Source: Pseudomonas sp. Bout1 (GTDB taxonomy: Bacteria; Pseudomonadota; Gammaproteobacteria; Pseudomonadales; Pseudomonadaceae). Taken from it: 64,000 nt of DNA. The DNA is taken from assembly GCF_034314165.1 (NCBI RefSeq), contig NZ_JAVIWK010000001.1, positions 1,751,001-1,815,000 of the forward strand, in the 5' to 3' direction. The notes below the pieces were generated by a model. It had not been told where the DNA came from. It worked only from the letters and a program-made list of their open reading frames with translations, and searched no databases. The translations under genes were made by a program, and so were the position numbers. This document shows positions 1-9,320 of this stretch, piece after piece (position 1 is the first letter of the stretch; each line of letters opens with the position of its first letter).

Positions 1-15
1 ATCTGAAAGGACTCT

Positions 16-113
16 AGGCGTGAGCGTGCTCGCGAAGCATTCACCGGCCCCGCGTGTACCCAGGGTGCACGCGTTATCGTTAACGTTCATCGCAAGCAAG
101 CCTGCTCCTACAG
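16..113. repeat. REPIN-like inverted repeat
   Basis: Two imperfect REP arms face each other: a head with GAGCGTGCTCGCGAA near 22-36 and its degenerate complement CGCAAGCAAGCCTGCTCCTACA ending at 112. The layout matches the other palindromic doublets in this window. It lies next to and slightly overlaps the 3' end of the LysR gene at 108. Confidence 0.6.
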
Positions 114-1016
114 CACCATAAATTCCTCGCCAACTTCTTGCGCGTACTGCGCCACCACCGTCTGGCACAGCGCCACAATTTCATCCACCAACTCCACCCC
201 GACTCGCCACGACACCACCACCTGCAAGTTGGGCGGTCGTTGTTCCATGGGCAGCATGGTCAATTCCCCGCGCGCCAGCTCTTCGCTGACCAATACGGGT
301 GGGAACGCACCAATCCCGAACCCGTCCCGCAGCAGGCGGGTGATTGCCGACACCGAGTTCACGCAGCTCATCCGTGGCGCCGCTACGCCGTTGGCCTGCA
401 TCAGACTGAGCACATCCTGGTGCGGGCTGGAGTTTTTCGAGTAGGTGATGATGCGCTCCTGGGCCAGTTCGGCGAGGGAGGCGTAATCGCGGTTGTAGAT
501 CGATTGGCTGGCAACGATCCAGCCCATCGGGTGGCTCGCCAGTTCCAGGCTGCGCAAGGTTTCCTGGCGCAGCAGGTCGGTCTGCAGGATCAAATCGAGG
601 AAGCCTTTTTGCAACTGGTCGCTGAGGTTCAACGCGGTGTCGGCGACCAACTCGATTTCCACCCGGGGAAAGTGGTCCGTCAGTTTTGCCACCAATGCGC
701 TTAGCCAGGTATGGATCACCGTGTCCATCACCCCGATGCGGATGCGCCCGACCTTGCTGCTGGTGGTTTCCAAAGACTGTTTGAGCCCCTGCATGGTCGC
801 CATCATCTGTTCGGCATAGTCGAGTACCTTCAAGCCTTCCGGCGTCAAACTGACACCCCGGGAATCGCGCAGGAACAGCTTCACCCCCAGTTCGCTTTCC
901 AGCACGGCGATGCGGCTGGAGATTGAAGCCTGGGTGGTGAACAGCTTCTCTGCCGTCAGGCGAAAGCTCTTGAGCTTGGCCACCCAGACGAAGGTTTCGA
1001 GGAACTTCAAATTCAT
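108..1016 (-). CDS. LysR-family transcriptional regulator, divergent from pxpABC
   Basis: This 302-residue protein has LysR architecture: an N-terminal winged helix-turn-helix (about residues 1-60, with the recognition-helix stretch [14 protein letters not shown]) followed by a periplasmic-binding-protein-like effector domain. I chose the ATG at 1016 ([11 protein letters not shown]), the usual LysR N-terminus; the open frame runs 48 codons further upstream but that part has no LysR character. The gene is divergent from pxpA with a gap of about 176 bases, so control of 5-oxoproline use is the simplest inference. The effector is not known from sequence. Confidence 0.88.
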   Translation of the reverse strand: MNLKFLETFVWVAKLKSFRLTAEKLFTTQASISSRIAVLESELGVKLFLRDSRGVSLTPEGLKVLDYAEQMMATMQGLKQSLETTSSKVGRIRIGVMDTVIHTWLSALVAKLTDHFPRVEIELVADTALNLSDQLQKGFLDLILQTDLLRQETLRSLELASHPMGWIVASQSIYNRDYASLAELAQERIITYSKNSSPHQDVLSLMQANGVAAPRMSCVNSVSAITRLLRDGFGIGAFPPVLVSEELARGELTMLPMEQRPPNLQVVVSWRVGVELVDEIVALCQTVVAQYAQEVGEEFMVL

Positions 1017-1137
1017 GGGATCAACTTTTCTTATGCATGGATCGGTTTTTATTAGTTGGACGCCGCGTGTCGCAAACGCCAAAAATCGAGCTGTCTCACG
1101 ATAAGCGTCGTTGGGGTTCAGGACAACATCGTTGCGA

Positions 1138-1154
1138 GATCTTGGTAAAAGATC
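1138..1154. promoter_or_regulatory. Dyad in the LysR-pxpA gap
   Basis: GATCTT and AAGATC are perfect inverted arms around a 5-base spacer, about 40 bases upstream of the pxpA start. The size and place suit a LysR half-site, but this is inferred from symmetry and position only. Confidence 0.35.
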
Positions 1155-1192
1155 CCACACTACAAAAAAACAAAGCCTACAGGAGCGCTACC

Positions 1193-1936
1193 GTGAGCCG
1201 CCTGCTATTGAACTGCGACATCGGCGAAAGCTTTGGCAACTGGACCCTGGGTCTGGACGCCGAGGTCATGCCGTTCATTGATTGCGCCAACGTTGCCTGC
1301 GGCTTTCATGCGGGCGACCCGAGCATCATGCGCAAGACCGTCAGCCTGGCCTTCGAGCATGGCGTGCAGGTGGGCGCACACCCGGCGTACCAGGACCTGG
1401 CCGGTTTTGGCCGCCGCTCCATGGCCTACACCCCGCAGGAAATCCAGGACCTGTTGCACTACCAGATCGGTGCCCTTGACGGTATTTGCCGGGCTCAGGG
1501 CGGGCGCGTCAGCTACGTCAAACCCCACGGTGCGATGTACAACGACATGATGGCCAAACCGGCGCAACTGCGTGCGGTGATCCAGGCCGTGGCGGCCTAC
1601 GACGCCAGCCTGCCATTGATGCTGATGGCCACCCGCGACAACAGCGCCGCGCAGGCCCTGGGTGACGAATATGGCGTGACCCTGTGGTTCGAAGCCTTCG
1701 CCGACCGTGCCTACGACAGCGCCGGCCATCTGGTCTCACGCCAGTTGCCGGGCGCCGTGCATCACGACCCGGAAAAAATCATTGCGCAGGCCCTGATCAT
1801 CGCCCGGGGTGAACAGCTGATTGCCAGCGACGGCAGCCCGTTGCACCTGCAGGCCAATACCTTGTGTGTGCACGGCGATAACGCCAGCTCGGTGGCCGCT
1901 GTGCAGCGCATCCGCGAGGCGTTGAACCCAGTATGA
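1193..1936 (+). CDS. pxpA: 5-oxoprolinase subunit PxpA (LamB/YcsF family)
   Basis: This is the 247-residue LamB/YcsF subunit of the PxpABC complex, which hydrolyses 5-oxoproline (pyroglutamate) to glutamate using ATP. Family landmarks are [13 protein letters not shown] near the N-terminus, [12 protein letters not shown], and [12 protein letters not shown]. The start is a GTG at 1193 preceded by AGGAG at a spacing of 7; the upstream open frame is non-conserved. The stop overlaps the pxpB start (ATGA), so translation is probably coupled. Length agrees with the family (about 245-250). Confidence 0.93.
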   Translation: MSRLLLNCDIGESFGNWTLGLDAEVMPFIDCANVACGFHAGDPSIMRKTVSLAFEHGVQVGAHPAYQDLAGFGRRSMAYTPQEIQDLLHYQIGALDGICRAQGGRVSYVKPHGAMYNDMMAKPAQLRAVIQAVAAYDASLPLMLMATRDNSAAQALGDEYGVTLWFEAFADRAYDSAGHLVSRQLPGAVHHDPEKIIAQALIIARGEQLIASDGSPLHLQANTLCVHGDNASSVAAVQRIREALNPV

Positions 1937-2637
1937 AGCCACGGATTGAAGTGGTGGCCATCGACTGCCTGATGGTGCGCCTGTTTGATGTGATCGCCGA
2001 AGACAATATGCCCTGGATGCTCGCCGCCACCCGGCGTTTGCGAGAAGGGTTTGGCCCGGCCCTGGTGGACCTGGTGCCGTCCTACACCACGCTGATGGTG
2101 CATTACGACCTGATGGCGCTGGCCCCGGCCCAGGCACGCGAGTTGATCGACCAGGCGCTTGAAGCGTTGCAGCCAGAGCCCAAGGGCAGCGGGCAATGCC
2201 ATGTGTTGCCGGTTTGGTACGACCTGAGTGTCGGCCCTGAGCTGGCGTTGCTCGCGCAGCGCAGTGGCCTTTCGGTGGAGGAGGTGATTCGCCGCCACAG
2301 CCAGCACGAGTACCAGGTATTCGCCCTCGGCTTTGCCCCGGGCTTTGCTTTTATGGGCCTGGTCGACGAACTGCTCGCAACACCACGCCTCAATACGCCG
2401 CGCAAGCGCGTGGCGGCGGGCAGTGTAGGCATCGCCGAGCGGCAGACGGCGGCCTACCCGGTGGTCTCCCCGGGCGGCTGGAACCTGATCGGCCGCACCC
2501 CGGCCAAGCTGTTTGATCGCGAGCGCGATGGCTACAGCCTGATGCAGCCGGGAGACACCGTGCGCTTTGAGGCGGTCAGCCATAGCGAATTCATCAACCA
2601 GGGTGGCGATGACACGCCGTTGGAGGCGCAGCCATGA
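1933..2637 (+). CDS. pxpB: 5-oxoprolinase subunit PxpB (KipI-like)
   Basis: This 234-residue protein belongs to the carboxyltransferase subdomain C/D family (KipI, PxpB). The segment [13 protein letters not shown] and the following [13 protein letters not shown] are typical of the family. It acts with PxpA and PxpC on 5-oxoproline in the cytoplasm. It overlaps pxpA by 4 bases and pxpC by 4 bases, a tightly coupled operon. B. subtilis KipI also inhibits a sporulation kinase, but that role has no counterpart expected here. Confidence 0.93.
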   Translation: MKPRIEVVAIDCLMVRLFDVIAEDNMPWMLAATRRLREGFGPALVDLVPSYTTLMVHYDLMALAPAQARELIDQALEALQPEPKGSGQCHVLPVWYDLSVGPELALLAQRSGLSVEEVIRRHSQHEYQVFALGFAPGFAFMGLVDELLATPRLNTPRKRVAAGSVGIAERQTAAYPVVSPGGWNLIGRTPAKLFDRERDGYSLMQPGDTVRFEAVSHSEFINQGGDDTPLEAQP

Positions 2638-3551
2638 GCCGCTTGTTGATCGAGGCCAGCACACCGCTGTGCCTGCTGCAGGACACCGGGCGTTTTGGTG
2701 TAAGGCACTTGGGTGTGACCCAGGGCGGCGCGCTGGATTGGGTATCGATGTCGTGCGCCAACTGGTTACTGGGCAACTCACTGGATGCGCCGGTGGTGGA
2801 AATCACCTTGGGTGGCTTCACCGTTCTGGCCGAGGGCTATTGCCTGCTGGCATTGGCCGGGGCAGATCTGGGCGCGTATGTCGATGAGCGCGCGATCAGC
2901 CCGGGGCGCAGCTTTATTCTGCAAAAAGGCCAGCGCTTGCGGTTTACCCAGCCTTTCAGCGGTGCGCGGGCCTACCTGGCAGCGCCGGGCGGGTTTGATG
3001 CGCCGCAGGTGCTGGGCAGTTGCGCCACGGTGGGGCGTGAAGAGCTGGGCGGGCTCGACGGTTTTGGGCGGGCGCTGGCGCAAAATTCGCAACTCACCTA
3101 TTCAGGCGTTGGCGGTGCAATGCGGGCGTTGTCTGCCGAGCAATTGCCGAAACTCGATGCTAAGGCGCCACTGGAGGTGATACTCGGGGCGCAAATTGGC
3201 CAGTTCGGCGGGCAGAGTCTGTTTGATGTGTTCAACAGCGAATGGACCCTCGACAGCCGCGCCGACCGCATGGGCATGCGCTTGCTCGGCACGCCGCTGG
3301 AATATCAGGGGCCGTCGCTGATCTCGGAAGGCATCCCGCTGGGCGCGATCCAGGTGCCGCCGGATGGGCAGCCGATTGTGTTGCTCAATGACCGGCAGAC
3401 CATTGGCGGCTACCCGCGACTGGGGGCGTTGACGCCATTGGCGCTGGCGCGGCTGGCGCAGTGCTTGCCGGGGGAGAAGGTGCGGTTGGCGCCGGTGGTG
3501 CAGGAGACGGCGCATCGCCAGCACGTGGAGTATTTACGCCGCCTTCGATGA
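2634..3551 (+). CDS. pxpC: 5-oxoprolinase subunit PxpC (KipA-like)
   Basis: This 305-residue protein belongs to the biotin-dependent carboxyltransferase subdomain A/B family (KipA, PxpC). The N-terminal DTGRFGVRHLGVTQGGALD and the internal SNRADRMG-like segment (here DSRADRMGMRLLG) are family hallmarks, as is the late VLLNDRQTIGGYP. It is the last gene of pxpABC; a REPIN-like element follows before the convergent VWA gene. In some bacteria the two carboxyltransferase halves are fused; here they are separate. Confidence 0.93.
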   Translation: MSRLLIEASTPLCLLQDTGRFGVRHLGVTQGGALDWVSMSCANWLLGNSLDAPVVEITLGGFTVLAEGYCLLALAGADLGAYVDERAISPGRSFILQKGQRLRFTQPFSGARAYLAAPGGFDAPQVLGSCATVGREELGGLDGFGRALAQNSQLTYSGVGGAMRALSAEQLPKLDAKAPLEVILGAQIGQFGGQSLFDVFNSEWTLDSRADRMGMRLLGTPLEYQGPSLISEGIPLGAIQVPPDGQPIVLLNDRQTIGGYPRLGALTPLALARLAQCLPGEKVRLAPVVQETAHRQHVEYLRRLR

Positions 3552-3580
3552 CCGCAACACACCTTTGGCTTGCGGGCTTA

Positions 3581-3675
3581 TTGTGGCGAGGGAGCTTGCT
3601 CCCGCTGGGCCGCGAAGCGGCCCCAGACTTTGGGCCTGCTGCGCAGGCCAGCGGGAGCAAGCTCCCTCGCCACAA
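3581..3675. repeat. REPIN-like palindrome, GAGGGAGCTTGCTCCC type
   Basis: Arms TTGTGGCGAGGGAGCTTGCT and its complement ending CTCCCTCGCCACAA form a near-perfect long palindrome with inner GCTGGGCCGCGAAGCGGCCCC. It sits between the convergent pxpC and VWA genes. Confidence 0.85.
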
Positions 3676-3701
3676 AGAGCCTGTACGCCCTGGATAAGGT
3701 T

Positions 3702-4880
3702 CTATTTGGAGAGAAAGCGCATCCCTTCCTCAAGCCCGCGCAACGTCAACGGAAACATCTGGTCCTCGATCAAATCCCGGACAATCCCGGTGGACGCGGT
3801 ATAGCCCCAGGTATCTTTTGGATACGGATTAATCCAGATCAGCTTCTTGTACTTCTCCATGAACCGCTGCATCCACACATACCCGGGCTCTTCATTCCAG
3901 TGCTCGACGCTGCCGCCGGCCTGGGTGATTTCATACGGCGCCATGGCCGCGTCGCCGATGAAGATCACTTTGTAGTCGGCACCGTACTTGTGCAGCAAGT
4001 CCTGGGTCGAGGTGCGTTCCGAGCCCCGGCGCATGTTGTTCTTCCACACCGATTCATAAATGAAGTTGTGGAAGTAGAAATACTCCAGGTGCTTGAACTC
4101 GGTCTTGCAGGCGGAGAACAGCTCTTCGCAGGTCTTCACGTGGGCATCCATCGAACCGCCGATATCGAACAGCAACAGCAGCTTAATGGTGTTGCGCCGC
4201 TCCGGGCGCATCTGGATGTTCAGCAGCCCGGCATCCCGCGCCGTATGGTCGATGGTGCCGTCGATATCCAGTTCTTCCGCCGCACCCTGGCGGGCGAACT
4301 TGCGCAGGCGGCGCAGGGCGATCTTGATGTTGCGCGTGCCCAGTTCCACCGAGTCATCGAGGTTCTTGTACTCGCGCTGGTCCCAGACCTTGACCGCCTT
4401 GCCCTGGCGCTTGCCGGCATCACCCACGCGAATGCCTTCGGGGTTGAAGCCGCCGGAGCCGAACGGGCTGGTGCCGCCGGTGCCGATCCACTTGTTGCCG
4501 CCGGCGTGGCGTTCCTTTTGTTCTTCCAGGCGTTTCTTGAACTCTTCGATCAGCTTGTCCAGGCCGCCAAGGGACTGGATTTGCGCGCGCTCTTCGTCGG
4601 TCAGCGAGCGTTCGAACTCCTTGCGCAGCCAGTCTTCGGGGATCAGCGCCTGCAGGTGATCGTCGAGTTTTTCCAGGCCGTTGAAGTAGGCGCCGAAGGC
4701 TCGGTCAAACTTGTCGAAATGCCGTTCGTCCTTCACCAGGATCGCCCGGGCCAAGTAGTAGAACTCGTCCATGTCGGCGAAGGTCACGCGCTGTTTCAGC
4801 GCGTTGATCAGGTCGAGCAGCTCGCGCACCGAGACCGGCACCTTGGCAGCACGCATTTCATTGAACAGGTTGAGCAGCAT
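3702..4880 (-). CDS. VWA-domain protein (CoxE-like), partner of a MoxR ATPase
   Basis: This is a 392-residue cytoplasmic protein with a C-terminal von Willebrand A domain. The metal-site motif reads DIGGSMDA near residue 240, a DxGxSM variant of the usual DxSxS. The N-terminal half is helical with charged repeats. It lies 11 bases downstream of a MoxR-type ATPase, the standard MoxR-VWA pairing used as chaperone/insertase modules for metal enzymes or envelope complexes. The client here is not evident. Order matches P. aeruginosa PA2706-PA2707 as I remember it. Confidence 0.85.
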   Translation of the reverse strand: MLLNLFNEMRAAKVPVSVRELLDLINALKQRVTFADMDEFYYLARAILVKDERHFDKFDRAFGAYFNGLEKLDDHLQALIPEDWLRKEFERSLTDEERAQIQSLGGLDKLIEEFKKRLEEQKERHAGGNKWIGTGGTSPFGSGGFNPEGIRVGDAGKRQGKAVKVWDQREYKNLDDSVELGTRNIKIALRRLRKFARQGAAEELDIDGTIDHTARDAGLLNIQMRPERRNTIKLLLLFDIGGSMDAHVKTCEELFSACKTEFKHLEYFYFHNFIYESVWKNNMRRGSERTSTQDLLHKYGADYKVIFIGDAAMAPYEITQAGGSVEHWNEEPGYVWMQRFMEKYKKLIWINPYPKDTWGYTASTGIVRDLIEDQMFPLTLRGLEEGMRFLSK

Positions 4881-4891
4881 GGCAATCGCCC

Positions 4892-5737
4892 TTATCGGTT
4901 ACCGCGACGGCTCATGAACGCCAGGCGCTCGAGCAACTGCACGTCTTGCTCGTTCTTCACCAGGGCACCGGCCAGCGGTGGGATAGCCTTGGTGGGGTCG
5001 CGCTCGCGCAGCACCGCTTCGCCGATGTTGTCGGCCATCAGCAGTTTCAGCCAGTCCACCAGCTCTGAGGTGGAGGGTTTTTTCTTCAGGCCCGGTACTT
5101 TGCGCACGTCGAAGAACACGTCCAGCGCTTCGCTGACCAGGTCTTTCTTGATGTTGGGGTAGTGCACGTCGACGATCTTTTGCAGGGTGGTGCGGTCCGG
5201 GAAGGCGATGTAGTGGAAGAAGCAGCGGCGCAGAAACGCGTCCGGCAGCTCTTTTTCGTTGTTGGAGGTAATGATAATGATCGGGCGTTTCTTGGCCTTG
5301 ATGGTCTCGTCGATTTCGTAGACGTAGAACTCCATCTTGTCGAGTTCTTGCAGCAGGTCGTTGGGGAATTCGATGTCGGCCTTGTCGATTTCGTCGATCA
5401 GCAGGATGACCCGCTCCTCGGACTCAAAAGCCTCCCAAAGCTTGCCCTTTTTCAGGTAGTTGCGTACGTCATGCACCTTGTCTACGCCCAATTGCGAGTC
5501 GCGCAGGCGGCTCACTGCGTCGTACTCGTACAGGCCCTGGTGGGCCTTGGTGGTGGACTTGATGTGCCAGGTGATCAGCCGGGCACCAAAGGATTCGGCC
5601 AGTTGCTCGGCGAGCATGGTCTTGCCGGTACCCGGTTCACCCTTGACCAGCAGGGGCCGCTCCAGCGTGATGGCGGCGTTGACGGCCAGTTTCAGGTCAT
5701 CGGTGGCAACGTAGGCCTGTGTGCCTTCAAACTTCAT
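4892..5737 (-). CDS. MoxR-family AAA+ ATPase
   Basis: This 281-residue AAA+ protein has Walker A GEPGTGKT (residues 33-40), Walker B VILLIDEID, and a sensor segment IIITSNNEKELPDAFLRRC. I place the start at 5737 (MKFEGTQAYVA); the longer open frame upstream is translated from a REPIN-like repeat and is rejected. It is the first gene of a two-gene unit with the VWA protein, and probably remodels a target that the VWA partner recruits. Confidence 0.9.
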   Translation of the reverse strand: MKFEGTQAYVATDDLKLAVNAAITLERPLLVKGEPGTGKTMLAEQLAESFGARLITWHIKSTTKAHQGLYEYDAVSRLRDSQLGVDKVHDVRNYLKKGKLWEAFESEERVILLIDEIDKADIEFPNDLLQELDKMEFYVYEIDETIKAKKRPIIIITSNNEKELPDAFLRRCFFHYIAFPDRTTLQKIVDVHYPNIKKDLVSEALDVFFDVRKVPGLKKKPSTSELVDWLKLLMADNIGEAVLRERDPTKAIPPLAGALVKNEQDVQLLERLAFMSRRGNR

Positions 5738-5860
5738 CTTCAATCCTCGAACGTGACGCCGAACGGTGCAGGACCGAAGCGGGCGAGTAATCAGCTTTGC
5801 CCGACTATACCGCGCAGCCCCGGCGAGTGTGAACGCAGACGGGCTATTCAGTCTCTGAAT

Positions 5861-5960
5861 TGTAGGAGCGAGCTTGCTCGCGAAAAACGTCAACGATGAC
5901 GCGTGCATTCTGAATAAACGCGGCGCATTGAGGCTTTTCGCGAGCAAGCTCGCTCCTACA
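5861..5960. repeat. REPIN-like palindrome, GTAGGAGCGAGCTTGCTCGCG type
   Basis: Head TGTAGGAGCGAGCTTGCTCG at 5861 and its exact complement ending at 5960 flank a loop of about 55 bases. It lies between the MoxR gene and the DUF748 gene. Confidence 0.88.
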
Positions 5961-5972
5961 GGGGCCAATGTT

Positions 5973-7049
5973 TCAGTCTGCGCTGGGCTTGGGTTGTTCA
6001 TAGCGAGCATTGAACGCCTGCACGAAACCATTGCGCAAAATCTGCAAAAACGCCTGGAACGCGCTGATATCTTGCTGGTGTACGTTGCCGCTCAGTTCCA
6101 CGCGGGTGGCAAACTGGTTTTTACGCTGGTTCTTCAACACGGTTTCGCTGACGCCCACCACGGCCTCCCAGATCGAGCGGAAAATGCCCTTGTCCTTGTT
6201 CTCCACGTCCTGTTGCCAGTTGAACACCTCGACATTGCGCAGCAACGGCTTGATGTAACCGGTCAGTTGACCTTTTTCGGCCTGGGCTTCTACCACCAGG
6301 TCGCCGGTGCCGGCATTGAAGTCGAACTTGCCGTAGGCCGAGGCGAAGTCATTCATGCGCTTGAGTTCGATATCCCGGGCGCGGAAGCGGAATTCGAAAT
6401 CTTCGAAATTGCTCAAGGGGTCGAACGTTGCCGTGGCTTCCAGTGGCGCTTGGCCCAGGAACAGCGCCTTGCCGTCGAAGCGCGCATCGCGTTTGCCTTT
6501 GACGTCCACCACGTTGGTCAGGTTGTAGAAGCTGGCGTTGACCTGGGTCGCGTACAGGTTGACCTGAGGTTTGGAGTTGAAGTTATGAAAGGCGATTTTC
6601 CCGTCGGCAATGCGCACCTCATTGAGGGTGATCGGCAACAGTTTGCCCAGTTGCGCCCGCCAGTCGGTGCCCTGACCGGTCTGGGATGCCTGCTTGTTGG
6701 TGCCGCCGTCGACGAAGTTCAGCTCTGGCTTGATGAACTGCACCTGGGCGACCACCGCATGGTCGTACCACAGCGAATGCCAACTGACCGAAAGGTCAAT
6801 CACCGGCGCCTTGACGAACGGTACCGGCACCTTGCCGTCCACCTTGACGATCTGTAAGCCGTTGATTCGGTAGGCACCGCGCCACAGCGCGAGGTCGACA
6901 TCGGTGACCTGGCCGCGGTAATCACCCATGTCGGCGAGTTTGTCATTCAGGTAATTACGCACCAGATAGGGCAGGGCGATATCCAGCACCACCAGCAGTA
7001 CCACGACCCCGGCAAGGGTCCAAAGCGGCCAACTGTAGCGACGTTTCAT
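5973..7049 (-). CDS. DUF748 domain protein, membrane-anchored
   Basis: This 358-residue protein has an N-terminal transmembrane anchor (about residues 7-28, WTLAGVVVLLVVLDIALPYL) followed by a long beta-rich periplasmic part with the FNAGTGDLVVEAQAEKG segment typical of DUF748/AsmA-like proteins. The start at 7049 (MKRRYSWPLW) gives a clean positively charged signal anchor. AsmA-like families are linked to lipid transport between membranes; for this member that is inference. It lies divergent from cysK. Confidence 0.8.
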   Translation of the reverse strand: MKRRYSWPLWTLAGVVVLLVVLDIALPYLVRNYLNDKLADMGDYRGQVTDVDLALWRGAYRINGLQIVKVDGKVPVPFVKAPVIDLSVSWHSLWYDHAVVAQVQFIKPELNFVDGGTNKQASQTGQGTDWRAQLGKLLPITLNEVRIADGKIAFHNFNSKPQVNLYATQVNASFYNLTNVVDVKGKRDARFDGKALFLGQAPLEATATFDPLSNFEDFEFRFRARDIELKRMNDFASAYGKFDFNAGTGDLVVEAQAEKGQLTGYIKPLLRNVEVFNWQQDVENKDKGIFRSIWEAVVGVSETVLKNQRKNQFATRVELSGNVHQQDISAFQAFLQILRNGFVQAFNARYEQPKPSAD

Positions 7050-7173
7050 AGGGAATTTTCTCCATCCGTGTAGGCGATTGACTGCTGGCGTCGCCGGACG
7101 TTCGCTTGACTGGACGCCTCGCAACACGAGGCATACCCTTGGGGCCTTCCTGAAATTGCCTTAAGGACCCGTC

Positions 7174-8148
7174 ATGAGCCGCATTTTTGCAGACAACGCG
7201 CACTCCATCGGTAACACGCCCCTGGTTCAGATCAACCGCATCGCCCCGCGTGGCGTGACCATCCTGGCCAAGATCGAGGGGCGTAACCCGGGGTATTCGG
7301 TGAAGTGCCGAATTGGCGCAAACATGATCTGGGACGCCGAAGGCAGCGGCAAACTCAAGCCGGGCATGACCATTGTCGAACCGACTTCCGGCAACACCGG
7401 GATTGGCCTTGCGTTTGTTGCCGCCGCCCGTGGTTATAAGCTGCTGCTGACCATGCCCGCGTCCATGAGCATCGAGCGCCGCAAGGTACTCAAGGCCCTC
7501 GGCGCAGAACTGGTGTTGACCGAGCCGGCCAAGGGCATGAAGGGCGCAATCGAAAAAGCCGGTGAAATCATCGCCAGTGACCCCGCCAAGTACTTTATGC
7601 CGGCCCAGTTTGAAAACCCGGCCAACCCGGCGATCCACGAGAAAACCACCGGCCCGGAAATCTGGAACGACACCGATGGCGCCGTGGACGTACTGGTGGC
7701 AGGCGTAGGCACCGGCGGCACCATCACGGGGGTGTCGCGCTATATCAAGAACATCCAGGGCAAGCCGATTTTGTCGGTGGCGGTGGAGCCCATCAGTTCG
7801 CCGGTGATTACCCAGGCGCTGGCCGGTGAAGAGATCAAGCCCAGCCCCCATAAGATTCAGGGCATCGGCGCCGGCTTTGTGCCGAAGAACCTCGACCTGT
7901 CGATGGTCGACCGGGTCGAACTGGTCAGCGACGAAGAATCCAAGGCCATGGCGTTGCGCCTGATGCAGGAGGAGGGGATTTTGTGCGGTATCTCCTGCGG
8001 CGCCGCGATGGCCGTGGCGGTGCGCCTGGCAGAGAAGCCGGAAATGCAGGGCAAGACCATCGTCGTGGTGCTGCCGGACTCCGGTGAGCGCTACCTGTCG
8101 AGCATGTTGTTTGCCGATTTGTTTACCGATCAGGAAAACCAGGCTTGA
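7174..8148 (+). CDS. cysK: Cysteine synthase A (O-acetylserine sulfhydrylase)
   Basis: This 324-residue PLP enzyme makes cysteine from O-acetylserine and sulfide. K44 in [17 protein letters not shown] is the PLP lysine, TSGNTGI (71-77) is the substrate loop, and [12 protein letters not shown] binds the PLP phosphate. The [13 protein letters not shown] form is that of CysK rather than CysM; a separate cysM lies at 53293. Length and motifs are complete. Confidence 0.95.
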   Translation: MSRIFADNAHSIGNTPLVQINRIAPRGVTILAKIEGRNPGYSVKCRIGANMIWDAEGSGKLKPGMTIVEPTSGNTGIGLAFVAAARGYKLLLTMPASMSIERRKVLKALGAELVLTEPAKGMKGAIEKAGEIIASDPAKYFMPAQFENPANPAIHEKTTGPEIWNDTDGAVDVLVAGVGTGGTITGVSRYIKNIQGKPILSVAVEPISSPVITQALAGEEIKPSPHKIQGIGAGFVPKNLDLSMVDRVELVSDEESKAMALRLMQEEGILCGISCGAAMAVAVRLAEKPEMQGKTIVVVLPDSGERYLSSMLFADLFTDQENQA

Positions 8149-8157
8149 TTCAAATCA

Positions 8158-8201
8158 GCGCGATGGCGTGGGCCTTATGCATAATTGGCCCATTATCGCG
8201 C
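8158..8201. other. Long stem-loop downstream of cysK
   Basis: Nested inverted arms GCGCGAT/ATCGCGC and TGGGCC/GGCCCA surround the self-complementary TTATGCATAA. There is no T-run directly after it, so it is not a canonical intrinsic terminator. It could end the cysK mRNA, stabilise it, or be a protein site. Confidence 0.5.
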
Positions 8202-8274
8202 ACCGCTAGATGCTGATTGTTGGAGTGCGCGGGTTTTTCCCGAGGCCCGGAGTGTTTATCATGGCCGGCTGCTA

Positions 8275-8337
8275 CGTCTGGTTTCCCATAACGGGAGGCT
8301 AATGGCCAGACGCCTATTTCCAGGAGTTGCTGCATGA
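8275..8337 (+). promoter_or_regulatory. lpxO leader: hairpin plus 11-codon upstream ORF
   Basis: CGTCTGG (8275-8281) pairs with CCAGACG (8306-8312). Inside lies GGGAGG (8293-8298) followed after 3 bases by an ATG at 8302 that opens an ORF reading MARRLFPGVAA and stops with a TGA at 8335-8337 overlapping the lpxO ATG (ATGA). The start of the mini-ORF touches the hairpin, so folding could control translation of both. The arrangement is seen; the regulatory role is inference. Confidence 0.45.
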
Positions 8338-9272
8338 CCTTTTCTTTGGCCGCCAAACTGTCGGTGTTGCTGCTGTTTATCGGCAGCACACTGTATGTGC
8401 ATTTGCGTGGCAAGGCCCGTTTGCCGATGTTGCGTCAATTCGTCAACCATTCGGCGCTGTTCGCCCCGTATAACGCCTTGATGTACATCTTCTCTGCCGT
8501 GCCGTCCAAGCCGTACCTGGACCGCAGCAAGTTCCCGGAGCTGGACGTGCTCAAGGACAATTGGGAAGTGATTCGCGAAGAGGCCATGCACCTGTTCGAC
8601 GAGGGCTACATCCGCGCTGCCGAGAAGAACAACGACGCCGGTTTTGGCTCGTTCTTCAAGAAGGGCTGGAAGCGCTTCTACCTCAAGTGGTACGACAAAC
8701 CGTTGCCGTCGGCCGAACTGCTATGCCCCAAAACCGTGGCCCTGGTCAGCAGCATTCCCAACGTCAAGGGCGCGATGTTTGCCCTGTTGCCGGGTGGCAG
8801 CCACCTCAACCCGCACCGTGACCCGTTTGCTGGCTCCCTGCGTTATCACCTGGGGCTGTCTACGCCCAACTCCGACGACTGCCGTATCTTCGTCGACGGC
8901 CAGGTGTACGCCTGGCGTGACGGTGAAGACGTGATGTTCGATGAAACCTACGTGCACTGGGTGAAGAACGAAACCGAGCACACCCGGGTGATCCTGTTCT
9001 GCGATATCGAACGCCCACTGAGCAGCCGCCTGATGACGCGCATCAACCGTTGGGTCAGCGCTCAACTGGGCCGCGCAACTGCGCCGCAGAACCTGGACGA
9101 CGAACGCGTTGGCGGGATCAACCAGGCGTATGCCTGGAGCAAACGCTTCAGCGACAGCTTCAGCGGTGTGGTCAAGCAGTGGAAGCGCAAGCATCCCAAG
9201 GCTTATCGCATACTGCGGCCGGTGCTGGCGGTGGTGGTGCTGACGGCGTTGGGGTACTGGTTGTTTGGTTAA
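8334..9272 (+). CDS. lpxO: Lipid A 2-hydroxylase LpxO-like (aspartyl/asparaginyl beta-hydroxylase family)
   Basis: This 312-residue Fe(II)/2-oxoglutarate dioxygenase-type protein is expected to hydroxylate a secondary acyl chain of lipid A at the inner membrane. The N-terminal segment (about 8-24) and the C-terminal VLAVVVLTALGYWLF are membrane anchors. Iron ligands are the HxD in LNPHRDPF and the distal His in HTRVILF. An SD AGGAG precedes the start, and an upstream mini-ORF overlaps it by ATGA. A strong terminator follows. Other beta-hydroxylase family members are possible, but membrane anchors and length fit LpxO. Confidence 0.85.
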   Translation: MTFSLAAKLSVLLLFIGSTLYVHLRGKARLPMLRQFVNHSALFAPYNALMYIFSAVPSKPYLDRSKFPELDVLKDNWEVIREEAMHLFDEGYIRAAEKNNDAGFGSFFKKGWKRFYLKWYDKPLPSAELLCPKTVALVSSIPNVKGAMFALLPGGSHLNPHRDPFAGSLRYHLGLSTPNSDDCRIFVDGQVYAWRDGEDVMFDETYVHWVKNETEHTRVILFCDIERPLSSRLMTRINRWVSAQLGRATAPQNLDDERVGGINQAYAWSKRFSDSFSGVVKQWKRKHPKAYRILRPVLAVVVLTALGYWLFG

Positions 9273-9282
9273 AGCGTTTGCA

Positions 9283-9320
9283 AGCATAAAAAGCCGCTCG
9301 GATGAGCGGTTTTTTATGCT
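9283..9320. terminator. Bidirectional intrinsic terminator after lpxO
   Basis: AGCATAAAAAGCCGCTC pairs with GAGCGGTTTTTTATGCT around a GGAT loop, with A and T runs on the two sides. It ends lpxO on the plus strand, and its right part overlaps the stop codon of the small minus-strand gene that ends at 9314. Confidence 0.9.

Noticed and set aside
5738..6031. N-terminal extension of the MoxR ATPase
   Set aside because: The extra residues are translated from a REPIN-like repeat and the ATG at 5737 gives the family N-terminus.
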